A stretch of DNA of 64,000 nucleotides from Protula sp. h YS-2021 (taxonomy: Eukaryota > Annelida > Polychaeta > Sabellida > Serpulidae), in contig OX457029.1 of assembly GCA_949752745.1 (NCBI GenBank), positions 14,958,599 through 15,022,598 on the forward strand. Direction: 5' to 3'. Positions 9,878-25,220 of the stretch are shown here, one piece after another; the first letter of the stretch is position 1, and every line of letters begins with the position of its first letter. A model generated the notes under the pieces. It worked only from the letters and a program-made list of their open reading frames with translations. It had not been told where the DNA came from and did not search any database. The translations under genes and the position numbers were made by a program.

Positions 9878-11703
9878 TATATAATAACCTTTTCAAATTT
9901 AAATCAATTCATCATTCAGCTTGTCTGATAGCAGACAAATACATAATAATACACACGAACAACTTACCATGCTTGAAGGAATGCCAAACGATTCTCATTG
10001 AGTTACAAAAAATCTGTGGTACTATAGTTTGTGCTTGACTCTGACTATTAAACTATCAAATTGTGAAAAACAGTCGATCAGGTTTATGTTGACGGACTCT
10101 GAACCGAGGAAAAGCTCAAATAAATCAATCTTCATATTAACCGATTGACCAAATATTCTGTTTCAAATGCATATTTTACAACTCACACGCTCACAGGAAT
10201 TATACTAGTTGCACTTCGGGATTTTCAATCCCCAGAGTTTATTGAACTGATACGATTCAGCAAGGTGTTCCCACATGATTCCCTTTTTCCGCCATTACCA
10301 CCGGATCAGGAGGACTCCTTTGAGACCCTTAGGACTGGGAGGACCAAATTTGTACACTCTATTATGTCTAGTTGGTCCACAAATGGACAAAACTAGATAA
10401 GTATGCAAACGGGACATTGAAATTTCGCACTATAGGGTAGGCACACGCTGTTATAAAGCTAACAGTACAAATTCTTCACATTCCCGCTCCTGACAAAGAA
10501 TGAGAAAATATTGTGCGTTTGCGCTGTATGTATGTTTGCCGTTAGGGTGAACAGAAAATATCTCAGCGGAAATGCTTATTTCCCACCTTTCGGGGATGCT
10601 CTTCCACAGTTGCTGTTAAATTGTTTTCATATAACTGCCATTGCGGGTTTACTTATGTCGTTAAAAATTGATAACATGCGAAGACTGTTCAGTCCATTTG
10701 ACATGTCCATATGATTCTCTAAGTCAACATGGCAAAAGCCCGGGATATCTAAAATAACTATCTGTTAAAACACCACCGATCATGCCAACCAACAAAATGA
10801 ATAAAAACAACCATTTGACCACCAGGTCATGGTTTCCTCATTTTTATTCATTTTTTCTTTGATGAGGGTGGAATTTACATCAAAATTTTTCATAATCTGT
10901 TTTTCTGCATTGATGCTGGAGCAGATATTTGTTTGGATATTTACAACATACCTGATAATCATTTTATAATTTTCAAGTAAAAGATTAATTTGATCCTCCC
11001 ACCATATTTTACTATTCTACGCTTTTCTCATTTCTACATGGTTCCCTAAGTAGAAAAGAAATTTAGTTAAATTCTCAATCAAGTTATTTCAATTTATGCA
11101 TTAATGGCTCAGAGTAATTATGTGCTCTTTCAAGGCATACAAACGATGACCTTATACTTACTATCAATGCGAACTGTGGGAAACCGATTGTCTGCTTGCT
11201 AAATGCGCATGCCCCTTGTAATGGGCGTTCTAAAGTATGTCTCGGAATAAACTTCAGTTATAGGACTACAGCTAAATTGCTTATTGTTTCATGCACTTTT
11301 TAATAAGATATTAAGAGCAGAATATATGTAAGAAAGATAAAGGCACATTCAGTACGCACACGCAGTTATACAAATAAGCAGCTTGTTGAGTTACATTTTT
11401 ATATACAGATTCTAAACTCTCTTCTCTAAAACTGACATTACGTTTCATAAATTGAAATGATATTGCCATTATCCGCCCTTGTTTCTGACAGTTGAATCCA
11501 GCACTTTGTACTCTTCTGAAAGTGAGCACAGCTTTAAATCCCCCCTCTCCTGACGCGGGATGATTCCGGATCTCCGTCCTGATTATTCTTAGATATCAAG
11601 ACAAACGCGACATTTGGTGATATACTGTTTCAGCAGTAGATAGGTGTGTAGCTCTACGTCAATCATGCATACATCTAAGTGCCAATATGGACAAAACGAA
11701 TCC
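9878..11703. other. No gene recognised
   Basis: AT-rich DNA without recognisable coding motif, RNA gene or clear repeat structure. Short open frames at 10145-10396 and 10511-10714 show no domain. Confidence 0.4.
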
Positions 11704-12412
11704 ATGACCTTTCATCCAACGACATTACATCCGACGACATCTCATCCGAAAATAAGTGACAAGTACGACACTTTTTTTGACAGATAAAATTTAACGCAAA
11801 CTGCAAAGCAATGGTACTCAGAAGAAAAAGCACAACTAATCACTACAAAGTAGCATTAAAGCCGTATTTGTTTAATGTCAGTCACTGTCTAATCTGTCTT
11901 CTTAATCCTGGTGAGTTAGGGGGGTTGCTTCGACACAGAACAAAGAGGAGTAGTCTGGAAAGCGACCCTATGTCTGCAGAGAGATAAATTTCAGCGCAAT
12001 CTCTTGAAGCTCCAATGTCACAGAATTTGTACATAAGGTACATAGCGTCCATTTGTTTACGTTGGTTGTTTGTAGAACGATTAAGGAGTTTTGGGCGGGA
12101 CGGAAGTGATTACAGTTTGTGTACTTTGATTGCTTGATCTGGACCCCAGTTAAAACATCTAGTTTGTAACTATATTTCTTTAGAGATGGGAAGTAAATGA
12201 CCAGTTTATTACGTTAAATTGGTCAACTAAGAAGTGGTGTTTATTTTCAAAATATTACTAAAACATTGGTTAAATCACAAACAAAAAATAAACAAAGGAA
12301 TCTCACACTTAGTTACAAATCTAACCTAAACAAATTCGGATGAAATGTCGTACATTGTCATTCATTTCGGATTAAATGTCGTAGGTTGGAATGTCGCCGG
12401 ATGAAATGTCGG
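11704..12412. mobile_element. Non-autonomous DNA element with sub-repeated inverted ends
   Basis: The left end (11704-11771) is built from repeated phrases like GACATTTCATCCGACGACAT. The right end (12345-12412) carries the inverse phrases CGGATGAAATGTCG three times. Aligned as inverted repeats the two arms match over about 65 bp at roughly three quarters of positions. The 570 bp between arms has no coding content. The superfamily and target duplication could not be determined. Confidence 0.65.
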
Positions 12413-14900
12413 AATCCCGGATAAAACGCATATAGCACTTCAATTGGTTGAAAGAAATATGACTTTTCAGTTATGTCTTCGGATTTAATACCATGCACAA
12501 GTGTGCTTATCACTTGAACACTATCTGCAAATGTTGTGGTGTTATCACGTCGTGTTTGCAGCTGCAACACACACTCTTATTCATTGCTGTCTGGCTAATG
12601 TGCGTAATAGGGGTCAAGAGATATTTATTGACTTCAAGGTCTTCAAATAGAAAATCCTGGCCTTGTATTCTGAAACCTACTTTCCAGAAAAAAAATAAAA
12701 TTAATCAACTGCTTATGCGAAAATTTGAAGGAATATTATATGACACATAAAATTTTTATAAACTTTGTGCCGTAAGGAGCACATTATAATTCAGTATGAA
12801 ACTGCAATATAAAGAAAGCTAATTATAATATTGGCTTAACTTGACAAATAAATTAGCTTTACCTCTAACTGACAGAGTTAGATGAATACTTGTCGAACAT
12901 CTGAGCCTGACACTTCATCGCTGTTAAACCGCTAGTAAATTTGGCATAGTTTAAAATAATGCACTCTGTTAGATTATACAAGAGCAAAAGCCACTCGGCC
13001 ATTTTTCATTTTAAAAAGGAATAACTGACAAGGTAATTTCCAGTTTTGTGTCTGTTAAAACTTAGCAAATTAGGTTCAGAGTTGTTAAGAGCACTTTAAA
13101 TTTAAATGAATGTGCTGTGTCACAGATATATATGTGATAAACATTATATTAATTGATATTGTAATTACTAACCAAACTGATAAAATTGCAAAAAAGAGAA
13201 AAGTTGATTGTTTAGCAACAACAACATTTTAAAATTAGAAAGATAGATGAGTTTTGCTTGATACATCGTGGGACATTTATCACTACATTTTATAACAACG
13301 TTTAATGCTATATTTGACATCTTACAGTCAAAACTGATGTAAGGGGAAAATATAAAATATAAAATTACAAGAAAAAATTGGTCTTTAACTTGTTTAATCA
13401 CCGACATGCAGCATAGAAGTTGAAAATAATTGCCAGTGACGAGCTTCTCCAGCAGACAATACTTAAAGTTTGCTTCGATATTTTATTGTTGTGTGAGAAA
13501 TTCAAATTCGGTTATTTTTGCAAATCCTTGAAAGCATTGTAACATATTCAACAAATCTATGCTTCACTTCGTAAAATTTCAGGACAGAAGGGCTCCATCA
13601 ACTGATATCTCGGACAGAAACGTAGAGAATGACAGAATAATGGGCTGATTCATGCGCCAAAGCTGGGAAATATTCGTCTGTCATAGCGGCGAAGAAGGGT
13701 GGGGGAGAATGGGAAAATAAGGCCAATGCTTCTGAAGCTGGGGACGAAAGACAAAAATGATATGACGTTTGCACACAAGCACACAGCTTCGCTATCGCAA
13801 GCAAAATTAAACTTGGAAATGCAAGAATATATAAATCTAAAAATAATATTGTGACAATACAAAACCACTTGAATAGTTTTTTAAAGATTTTAAGTTAACT
13901 TTGTTCGGCTGGAGTGGAAGGTCGTATGTGAATTCATGGGCTCCTCAGTTGTATTGGAGCTACCTTCATCCTCAGAAATGATCTTATTCACTAGTGAATG
14001 CAGGCAAATTTTATGAAAAAGGGAAGAATGACACCCTTAAAACTGTGCATACTTTAAAATACATTATAATTCAAATTATTTAATAAGTAGAACATAAATT
14101 GGACATTTTGATAAATCTCTACAAATTGCCTAACAAAAAAAAAAACTGCCATAACTTAAATATACATTTAGCAAGGCGGTTAATTGATTTGCTTTGCATT
14201 CATTTTTCACCCTTTAAACTAGCATCATTATAGTATTTTGTTTGTACAAAGAACTTCCACAGTTCAATTTTTTCAGTGAGAAATGACTTGAAAGATGACT
14301 TGTTTGGAAGGACAGAGGAATGTATCCCGCGGAAAAGACGCTCAGTGAGAAAATCCATCCCCTTTTGACAACTACGGAGAAAATCCCCCCCCCCCCCAAA
14401 AAAAAAAACCTAGAATTTCTTTTCAGTACATCAGGTGGTATGTTGACAACTCCACGTGACATATTATTAGTCAGTGCAGCTTTACCCTTACAGTACTCTT
14501 CTAAGTAGAGTACTTTTACAGTACGCTACTAAGTGTTATTCCTAACCGTCTAGTTGCCAGTAAACATGAAATTGACCTCAGGGAGGCATAAAAGATACGA
14601 TAATATTTAAACTGAACAAAACACTTACATTCTTGCTTTTCAAGATTTCACATAGCCGGCATACTGCACACAGGGCAAGAGAGTCACAAGTTAGCTCACT
14701 GAAGCTCCTTCTTTGAAGCATTCCTGCAAAATTCCTCTGCAAAGGTTTGTTTAATTAAAAAATCAGTCCGATATCGCTACCAGGAACAAAATTAAGGTTG
14801 GGGTCGCAGTAAAATATAACAACAATAAGAAGAAAAGAAATATACAATATGTTTTAACCGAAATTGCTTCTACTTGAAATTATTAAATGTGAATTCCTTG
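12413..14900. other. No gene recognised; upstream region of the UGT gene
   Basis: AT-rich sequence with a C-run joined to an A-run at 14387-14409. A non-coding first exon and promoter of the UGT gene may lie here, because a splice acceptor is seen just before its start codon, but I cannot place them. The short open frames present have no recognisable domain. Confidence 0.4.
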
Positions 14901-14914
14901 ATTTCTTGTTGTAG
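14901..14914 (+). promoter_or_regulatory. Probable splice acceptor in the UGT 5-prime UTR
   Basis: A TTTCTTGTTGTAG pyrimidine tract and AG end at 14914, 18 bases before the ATG at 14933. This suggests that the coding exon is preceded by a 5-prime UTR intron with a distant non-coding exon. No donor was identified, so this is inference. Confidence 0.45.
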
Positions 14915-14932
14915 GCTAATAAAGATATTGCA

Positions 14933-16513
14933 ATGGCGAGCTGTTGTCATATGTTGTTATTCGTCGGCATGATATGTCTACAAAATGCAGCGGAAGGATA
15001 CAAGATATTAATGTACCCAATCAACATGAAGTCGCATTATATCCAGATGGGGGAAATTGCCACGGCTCTGCTGGAGAATAACCATCGCGTACACATGCTT
15101 GTCCCAGCACATTCCACTGTTCCACAGGGGCTGGATCCAAACATTGAAATTCTCGCTTACCCCGTGAGCAAAGCAAAAGCCTTCACGGGCTCAGCGGAGA
15201 TGAACGAATTAATGTTCGAGCTGTTAAAGAAGTCGCAATCAAGTTTTATTGAATACACAACTTTTGCTAAGCATGTGCAGATTCGATTTCATGAAGACTT
15301 GAACCAGGATTGCGAGGACATTTTAAATAACGCAAATTTCTTTAACAAATTGGTCAAGGAAAGATATGACCTAGTGGTGTTAGATTCTGGCAGTTATGTC
15401 TGTCCTTCTGCTATAATTTACAAGCTGGGAATTCCTCTAGTATCGACGTCTTTGCCCTTCGCCCACTGGTTCTATGGTGTACCGCTACTTCCATCAGTGT
15501 CCCCTGGGATCTTAACGGACAGTACTGATGAGATGTCGTTTTTGCAGCGTGTTGCAAATCTAGCACATGAACTAAGCGATGTTTATTTTCTCAATACAAC
15601 CACTTATTTTATCGAAAAGTACGTGCCTGAAAAGGCGGTGAAGTCATCGGCGGATGTTCTGCGTGAGAGCGCCTTCTGGTTTTATATGTACGACTCTGTT
15701 TTGCTGTACCCCAGGCCAAGTATGCCAAATACTCTGGAAATCACAGGTATCATTGGACGACCAGGGGCATCACTTCCAGAAGATTATGAGAAAATAATGC
15801 AAACTTCAACAGATGGTGTCATTCTCATGGCTTTGGGCAGTTATTTCGATTACTTACCTAAAGAATGGGTTGCAAAATTTTGCAAAGCCTTCCAAAAAAT
15901 AAATTCTAAAATAACAATTTTGTGGAAAATGAAGATAAAACCAGATTGCCAGTTATCAGCAAATGTTGTGATAAAATCATGGATTCCACAGAATGATGTT
16001 TTGGCACATCCCAAATTAAGACTGTTCATAACTCATTGTGGTCAAAGCTCTTACACGGAAGCAGTATTCCACGCTAAACCAATGATTGCATTCCCATTAT
16101 CCCTGGATCAACCACACAATGGACTAGCCATGCAAAACAAGGGTCTCGGTATCAGAATGAATATCCTCAACTTCACTGTCGATGAAATGGTGGGAAATAT
16201 TAACACTGTACTCAGCACCCCTTCCTACACAACGGCAGCACAGAATCTGTCAGCGCGCATGCGTCACAAACCTGTTCCCATCAAAAAGCGAATTGCATTC
16301 TGGGTAGAACATGTCATCCAATTTGGAGCGGAACATTTGAGAATAAAAGCGTATAAGCTTTCGCTCTTCGAGTTCCTAATGCTTGATATAATTGGCGTTC
16401 TGCTTGTAAGCTGTGTGCTTTGTTTGCTGGTAGCTGTTTGCTTGTGTGTTCTGTGCACTCGCATCTGCAAAAGCTTGTTCTGCAGAAAATTACCTAAGCA
16501 CAAAAAAGAATGA
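14933..16513 (+). CDS. UDP-glycosyltransferase (GT1/UGT family), single coding exon
   Basis: Intact 526-residue type I membrane enzyme of the ER. The family transfers a sugar from a UDP-sugar to small lipophilic acceptors in detoxification or hormone and pigment metabolism. Residues 1-22 form a signal peptide. His35 (in MKSHYIQMGEI) and Asp151 (in YDLVVLDSG) match the catalytic His-Asp pair at the same numbers in mammalian UGT2B enzymes. The UGT signature starts at Trp350 (WIPQNDVLAHPKLRLFITHC) and runs to an Asp392-Gln393 pair expected to bind the UDP-sugar. The usual HGG is HCG here. A transmembrane helix spans about 484-510, and the tail ends KHKKE, a KxKxx-type ER retrieval signal. Start context is good (G at -3 and +4). 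Acceptor and sugar donor cannot be told from sequence. No intron interrupts the frame, so a retroposed origin is possible. Confidence 0.95.
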   Translation: MASCCHMLLFVGMICLQNAAEGYKILMYPINMKSHYIQMGEIATALLENNHRVHMLVPAHSTVPQGLDPNIEILAYPVSKAKAFTGSAEMNELMFELLKKSQSSFIEYTTFAKHVQIRFHEDLNQDCEDILNNANFFNKLVKERYDLVVLDSGSYVCPSAIIYKLGIPLVSTSLPFAHWFYGVPLLPSVSPGILTDSTDEMSFLQRVANLAHELSDVYFLNTTTYFIEKYVPEKAVKSSADVLRESAFWFYMYDSVLLYPRPSMPNTLEITGIIGRPGASLPEDYEKIMQTSTDGVILMALGSYFDYLPKEWVAKFCKAFQKINSKITILWKMKIKPDCQLSANVVIKSWIPQNDVLAHPKLRLFITHCGQSSYTEAVFHAKPMIAFPLSLDQPHNGLAMQNKGLGIRMNILNFTVDEMVGNINTVLSTPSYTTAAQNLSARMRHKPVPIKKRIAFWVEHVIQFGAEHLRIKAYKLSLFEFLMLDIIGVLLVSCVLCLLVAVCLCVLCTRICKSLFCRKLPKHKKE

Positions 16514-16583
16514 AAAAAAAATCCCTAAAAGAAAGTAAGATTTCAATTATCATAATGGTGTTTTATTCAAATACATTCAAGTT

Positions 16584-16589
16584 ATTAAA
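16584..16589 (+). terminator. Possible polyadenylation signal of the UGT gene
   Basis: ATTAAA, the common variant signal, lies about 70 bases after the UGT stop codon in an AT-rich 3-prime UTR. It is the first such hexamer downstream. Its use is unproven. Confidence 0.4.
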
Positions 16590-17860
16590 GTAGACCGTTT
16601 TCGCTATCGACCAGCCAAAATTACACTTGGAACCACAACAATACGATTCAAAACACTTGAAAATTCAATATCCTTTAAAACTCGGTGTTAAAAGCCATGC
16701 CACCTTACCAGTTATATGAAAACTCAACGCACCACAGTTTTTGACATGTTGTATCCCAGTAAATATTCTAACATTTTGAAAATGTCGATTTGGGGCTGCA
16801 TGAGTGACCAGGATAACCTGGTTGTCATTTGGTTTAGGTCGCAACCATAGATCAAGGAGTTTGATCCAGCGCTGAATACACGTTGGATAAGCAACGATGT
16901 TACGACGTTAATTTTTTCTCTAAAACCTGCTTCTTCGTCTTTGACGCCACCCACGTTAGGTATATTTCGGAAAATGGACAAGAAACAGACGTCGCAAAAA
17001 TGTCCGGTTCAGAACTCCTGACCCGGGCAAAAAAACCTAGTCGTATCAACGCTCACAGGAAATTTAAGCCGTGTACTGGTAACGACTGGTCTCATTGACA
17101 ATTGAAATCGGGACATAAAATGTGGGAAATCCTGTGTTATCCGATAAACCAATGTCAGCAATAATCTTCTTGTGTCAAACCGGAACAGGACAGATATTTG
17201 TGCATGCACAGACTTACAGAATACCGTTTTCAAATATAACTAGAATGACCGATATGTGCAATTTATTTTCATAATTAGTTTTATAAAATATTTTAGATAA
17301 AGTGTATATTATTTTTTATACATTTATCTATCTCCTGTTGCATTTTTTATCCAAAATTTGGTCAAATCAATAACTCCTGCTTAGATCATGTGGTAAATTT
17401 AAGTTACATAAAATCTTTTAAGAAAATAAATTATTCTTACACATTTCAAATAAGTTTAAGGCGTCTTAAACTACTTAATTTTTTCTGTATTTTTGTTTGT
17501 CTTAGTTGTTTAAAAATATGCGAAAATAAAGAATATTAATTTAGAAATTTATGCATTTATAAATTATATTAATTAATGGAAATTTAATTAATGACATTTT
17601 TCGAAGATTAATATGAACAACAATCTTTGTAGAAAGTATTCTAGCAGAGCAATTTTAGATGAGAATGTGTGACTGCGGAAGTTTGGTAGATATTAAGTCT
17701 TTAAAAACTTGTGTAATATAAAATCACGACAAAGACTACAAAATAAACAGTTAAAAAGCTTCTTCTTTTCATAATGATCTCTGGAATATGTGGAGCACTC
17801 GTTCACAACACATTGCTTGCTTATATATTTTAGTACATTTCAGTTTTCATTTCAAAACTG
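16590..17860. other. No gene recognised; very AT-rich
   Basis: Strongly AT-rich DNA with no coding motif. The 16720-17230 part is less AT-rich and has short open frames on both strands, none recognised. Confidence 0.4.
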
Positions 17861-17867
17861 CTGATAT

Positions 17868-18053
<186 letters not shown>

Positions 18054-18070
18054 TATATATCTATATATAC

Positions 18071-20522
<2,452 letters not shown>

Positions 20523-21410
20523 TATATATATATATGGAATATATATATATTTGTTACAGGGAATCTGTGTAATTAGGGATTTCATGAATGACGTCATCAC
20601 TCATCTGTCTGATGTCATGTCCCAGGCATATACATTAACCGACCCAACGGGAAGAATTCCAGTGATTAATCGGAGAGTGAGATGGGTGGGGCTGTCCAGA
20701 AGATCGCATGGATGGGCTTGTTCCTGTCAACGTCATTCACAACGGTAACCTTCCAGATGTCACTGTCTATTCATTGGCCACTTCGGTTTTGCGAAGCCCA
20801 GTGCCTTGTATGACAACGTATAAAGGTGCTTTGTGATACCAAGACTCATTTTTTTAAAGTCGTTGTATGAGTGCATTCAAAACGAGTATGGGTGCTTGGG
20901 AAATTGCAGCATTATGGATAAAAGCGACACGAAAATTGTTTCTGTTACCAAATCCCACTTGAATGTATTAGTTGAACAAATACAATAAAATCTCAAATTT
21001 TGTGGATATAAGTATCTAAATCCTTTAAAACTTACATGGGACTGCCAGGCCTATTTAACTTACCAATAACTCAAAACAATTCGAAGTATATGGACACTAC
21101 TTTCTTCCAGTGTTTAACCATTTTTAAATGAAATCCACTCTGTCCAAATAGATTAATCGCGTTTTTAGCACAGATTCAGTGAAACACGGTCATTTAAACA
21201 CGAATAAAAGTAGGATCCCTTGCAGATGAGCGCGGCTCCGGTGGTGTCTGGACTGGAATCTGATTCGGGCACGGGTTTCTCCATGGTGAAGTTGCACGTA
21301 CCGCTGGAGGAGCTGGAAAGCATGCTGATCTTTGTGAGGCTGCGGCGAGTATCGCTGTTGACAGGTTCTCGTTAGTCGAAGCTGCAACGCATTTCGCTGT
21401 TCACGCGCGC
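20523..21410. other. No gene recognised
   Basis: At 20512-20748 there is an open plus-strand frame preceded by a TTGTTACAG acceptor-like site, but no protein family is recognised. 20980-21190 has a pogo-like flavour (GTGGATATAAG, TATGGACAC, CAGTGAAACACGG) without definable ends. Confidence 0.3.
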
Positions 21411-21417
21411 TCGGTGA

Positions 21418-21639
21418 TAGGGCGTACTGATACAGCATAGGGAGGGATGAACGATAGGGCGTACCGATACGGCATAGGGAGGAACGTACGATAGGGCGTA
21501 CTGATACGGCATAGGGAGGGACGTACGATAGGGCGTACTGATACGGCATAGGGAGGGACGTACGATAGGGCGTACTGATACGGCATAGGGAGGGACGTAC
21601 GATAGGGGTACTGATACGGCATAGGGAGGGACGTACGAC
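21418..21639. repeat. Minisatellite, unit 37 bp, six copies
   Basis: Unit begins AGGGCGTACTGATACGGCAT and continues AGGGAGGGACGTACGAT. The three central copies are nearly identical, with the outer ones diverged and the last one base shorter. Because 37 is not a multiple of three, the minus-strand frame through it cycles through all three repeat translations, so the 176-codon open frame at 21190-21720 may be fortuitous. Confidence 0.92.
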
Positions 21640-22646
21640 GTCGTTGACGACCTGTGCATCCCAGCTCGGCTTACCGAGTAAGCTCTGAAGTTTACGGCTA
21701 ATTAAATCGAGAGCCTCCATCGGAGGATGCAGTCCGGTGTGTTTAGCCTAACTCCCAGGAAGGTGAGTCACTGGGTGTTGAGAAATACACTTCTCCCAGC
21801 TGACAGAGGAACCGAGCAAAATTAACAACTAGATGAGGCATCTCATGGCCTTCATTGAGTCGTCGTATGTTTCTGTCGTTATGAAGAAGTGGTGCGAATA
21901 ACCGTCGAACTTCCACTTCAGACCTGTTAAATTGTTGCTAGAATGGGTTGAGGTTGACGTGGTGACAAACAGATTTTTAGATCGACTCCACACATACAGA
22001 ATCTCTGTCCCGTCAGCACTGATATTTTTCTGCTACACAATTCCGTACCAGCCTACCTGCACTTTCTTCTTCATTTTGTCGTCTTTGTCGTGAAGGTCTT
22101 TTGACCGCGAGTCTCGAGAAGACCAGGTTCGCGTTTCTCTGACAACATTATACCCTCACTCCGAACTCCGAGAAACATAGCGCAGAAGATGAACGGGAAG
22201 ACGTTTATTGTTTGCTAGCATTTTTCCTGTCAGCCAGAGGTCTTCTGACTGTTTGACAAGCTGAAAAGTGAAACGTGTAAGCATTCTAATACGGCTTGCC
22301 ACTCATTATTAGCTCTTGTGGAAGTTCCAACATTATTAAAAAAATCAACGATAGAGCGTGTTTACATCATATAAATAAAATCATTTATTTAAGTGAATGC
22401 AAGACATTAAGTTGCACGCTATTAAACCTTATAGGCGAAATTGTTCCATTGATAACCTTCTATAATGTTGACGTAAAGTATGTTTTACCGATTCAATGAA
22501 AATGCTATTTTGGAAGACTGGTAAAAGATAGTAGTGTATAAAGACAGTAAAGAGAGATATTTCACACATTAAAAAGATCGTGTGACGACTTTGTTGCCTT
22601 CGACAAAAACAACAACAACAATAACAACACATGATGCTCTTCGTTT

Positions 22647-22650
<4 letters not shown>
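21640..22650. other. No gene recognised
   Basis: Less AT-rich than the surroundings at 21640-22260. A strong donor-like AGGAAG/GTGAGT occurs at about 21757-21769, and a minus-strand segment reading LISRKLQSLLGKPSWDAQ lies near 21655-21710. It could be a fragment of a host exon or retrotransposon, but I cannot assign it. Confidence 0.3.

Positions 22651-22718
<68 letters not shown>
22651..22718. repeat. (TAA)n microsatellite
   Basis: About 68 bp of perfect ATA trinucleotide repeat. A run of G (about 24) follows at 22747-22770. Confidence 0.95.
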
Positions 22719-23156
22719 TGGCAATTGGCGAAATTTTGCATACTGGAGGGGGGGGGGGGGGGGGGGGGAGGTCGACGGCTTGTTTTTAATAACCAAAAGT
22801 CAATCACGCTTATGTATTTTTGAAAGTGTATGGGTCATCATTTTATAAAAGCCAACAGAGAAGTAAAGTCAATACTGACCTTTCTCTTCCTACACAAGAT
22901 GTCTATTCTATCCTTGAGGATGGGGAGGGGGGTGCGGGTTCTTAATAATCATGTTCATATGATGTCTAGCATTGGAGCATCATTACACATAAATCTACTA
23001 AGTATCTTGCAGAAAAAAAATCCACTGCTCTATGGCCTTGTGGAACTAAAATATGCTCTCCTCGAGCCAGAAACCTGCCACTTACGGCAGTCTTACCTTT
23101 ATGCCTAATAGTGATAAAAAAGGAATAATTGCCACAGAATCAAATACCGCTTTAGG

Positions 23157-23560
23157 CAAAATGCTTTGTTGTTTGAATTTAAAAATAATATTTTTACTTC
23201 GGAAAAGCTCGCTTATCTCCACCTTTAGACAGGATTTCCCTTTATTTACGGTAATCGATGCATAAATTATGAATTCAACTATTCTACCCATGAAGGCGTA
23301 AAATTCAAACAAACGCTGCCGTATTAGGTGAAAACAGAAACACTAGAATCTGAAAAACTGAGTGACAACACATTTCCCTCATTCCTTTTTTTCATGCGCT
23401 TAACAGTGATGACGTGTTTTTAGAAGAGAAATGTCTGAAGATTTTTGTACAAAGCTTCCAGGATAAGAGGTACTCGTGTGACGTTTTTGGATGTTTTTAT
23501 ACTTACATTTATAGTGTTTATACGTGATCGGAGCCATCGTATCAGCTGAATTCTCTCCAT
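23157..23560 (+). repeat. 5-prime region shared by the two DIRS-like copies
   Basis: Matches 59945-60330 over about 390 bp with indels. Shared landmarks are GCATAAATTATGAATT, AGACTGAGTG/AAACTGAGTG and CCAGGATAAGAGGTACT. This is the evidence that both copies belong to one family and start near these points. Confidence 0.75.
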
Positions 23561-24600
23561 GTGATTTTCTTAGAAAGATGCAAAACCGCACCAACGTCAT
23601 CGGTAGACCAACTTAAAGACGAGGATTCAGTAGGCAGAGTCCTGTTAGGTCATGTGTGGGTGTTACAGCTTAGGGAGACAGAGACGCAGTCAAGACCCAG
23701 CTCTCCTGATCTCGTCTGGGGACACAAACTACCAGTGATGCCGTCGCCAATGCAATGGTGGCAAGGTACAGAGAGTTGCAACGGATGCATTTTGGTGAGG
23801 GCAAGGTCATTGCTTGGCTCCACCATCCAAACAACTAGGGATCGGCACAGAACACAGGACAACGGACAATCTTATTCCCATCGAATAAGATTGTCCGTAG
23901 GAACAGCTCTGCAAGAGGACGGTGTGAATGCCTAGAGTGAGACTGGACTTTGATATTTCTCAGGTGAGGGAAACACTAAGGTGCTAGAGGACTTGGCTAG
24001 GCCAATGCCCAACATCAAATCAGTGCAGGACCACACACTGAAAGCACTGATTGGCTAGGATAGGCTAAGATAGTAGGGGGTGTGCGAACTGAAGCATTAA
24101 GGTATCACGAACCAAACCGAGCTTTTCCCGCCAAAAAAGGTTAAATGGGTGAGCTTGGAAAACGGGGCTCTCTGCCAAAATCTGGCTCTGATATCTCACC
24201 CCAGACGCCTCCATGCGAGATGCATGCTTATCTGGGGTCGGTTCAAGATGCGTCATGTAAGAGAGACAGTCACCTCGCAGTGGCGCCACCATCCCTCACC
24301 GACCAAGAAGCAGAGCCAGCAGGAGGGCAGCAACCGGAGCCGATAGGTCTCACCAGAGTATAGGAAACTATGAAACCACTATAGTGCGTTGGGATGAAGA
24401 AATAGAGGAGTTACTGAACTACAGAGGCTCTTGTCCCGTAGGAGAAAGGCAAGGCCATTATTGCGATTTTGGGAAGAGATGGGTGCACCCAAGTATAACC
24501 AAGTAGCTGCGACAAGGTTATCCTCTCCCATTCAAAGTTCCTCTACATCTCAAAGCATCATTTAGTCACCTACTACCACCAGTTCCAAGCAAAATGAGGC
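23561..24600 (+). pseudogene. Probable DIRS-like gag-region remnant
   Basis: The position upstream of the RT fragment suggests a gag-like ORF. Open frames occur at 23561-23935 and 24145-24363, with polar, proline- and glutamine-rich stretches but no recognisable zinc knuckle. Assignment is by position only. Confidence 0.35.
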
Positions 24601-25220
24601 ACTTCAAGATATGAGGAAGCAGGCTATCGAGGACAGATCTTTTTCAATAGGGTATTTCTCGTCCCAAAGAAAATATGGAGATGATAGATCTGCCAGATTT
24701 AAAGCAACTTCTTCAGCATAACCTGAATTGATCTGTGAGACACTTATCTGTACGTTCTCATAAACCCAAAAAGTCGCAAGTTCCTATGCTTCCGGAGGGA
24801 TACTAATTTCTGGCACTCCGTACGGCGTATCTGCGCAAGCAAACAAATCTCAGTCGAATTGACTCCTATGCATGGCGAAAAGTCACGGAATCTTGCTTTC
24901 CGCCAACCACAGTGCCGGCAGTTCCAATGTGTTAACAGCTCTGGCTTCCAGAGGGGGCAGAGTAGTTCAGAGCCTGAACCGAGACTGCTCCCAGGGGGTA
25001 GTGACATGACCCCCATGGCAGCCTCTTCACCTAGATCGTTTGCCAATTCTCTCTCCTGTCAGCTGCCCAGGTATGCACTCCCTTCCCAAACCAGAAAGCC
25101 TGGGGATAGACGCTCTCAAGTGTCAGTGGCCGGAAGAGGTTTTGTATGCTTTTCCGCCGAAGGCAATTCGGAAGCAACTTTTACTCAGAGCCCCAATGTT
25201 TCGAGGCAGTAAACTCATTT
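24600..25220 (+). pseudogene. DIRS-like reverse transcriptase/RNase H remnant, copy 1
   Basis: FFNRVFLVPKK at 24639-24671 matches the conserved start of the RT palm domain (F-x-V-P-K-K). Most of the palm, including any YxDD box, is missing. The segment 24870-25220 aligns base by base with 62100-62330 of copy 2. It encodes the end of RNase H, read as LGIDALKCQWPEEVLYAFPP near 25100-25160, a signature typical of DIRS-type polyproteins. The family copies element RNA into DNA. Confidence 0.75.

Noticed and set aside
8020..10400. A larger pogo-like host element around the Tc1 insertion
   Set aside because: GGACCA phrases occur on both sides, but no paired inverted ends or coding segment could be defined.
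21190..21720. 176-codon minus-strand protein
   Set aside because: Over a third is the 37-bp minisatellite read in successive frames; flanks show no recognised family.
22569..22848. Poly-isoleucine proteins
   Set aside because: Translation of the TAA microsatellite and adjoining G-run.
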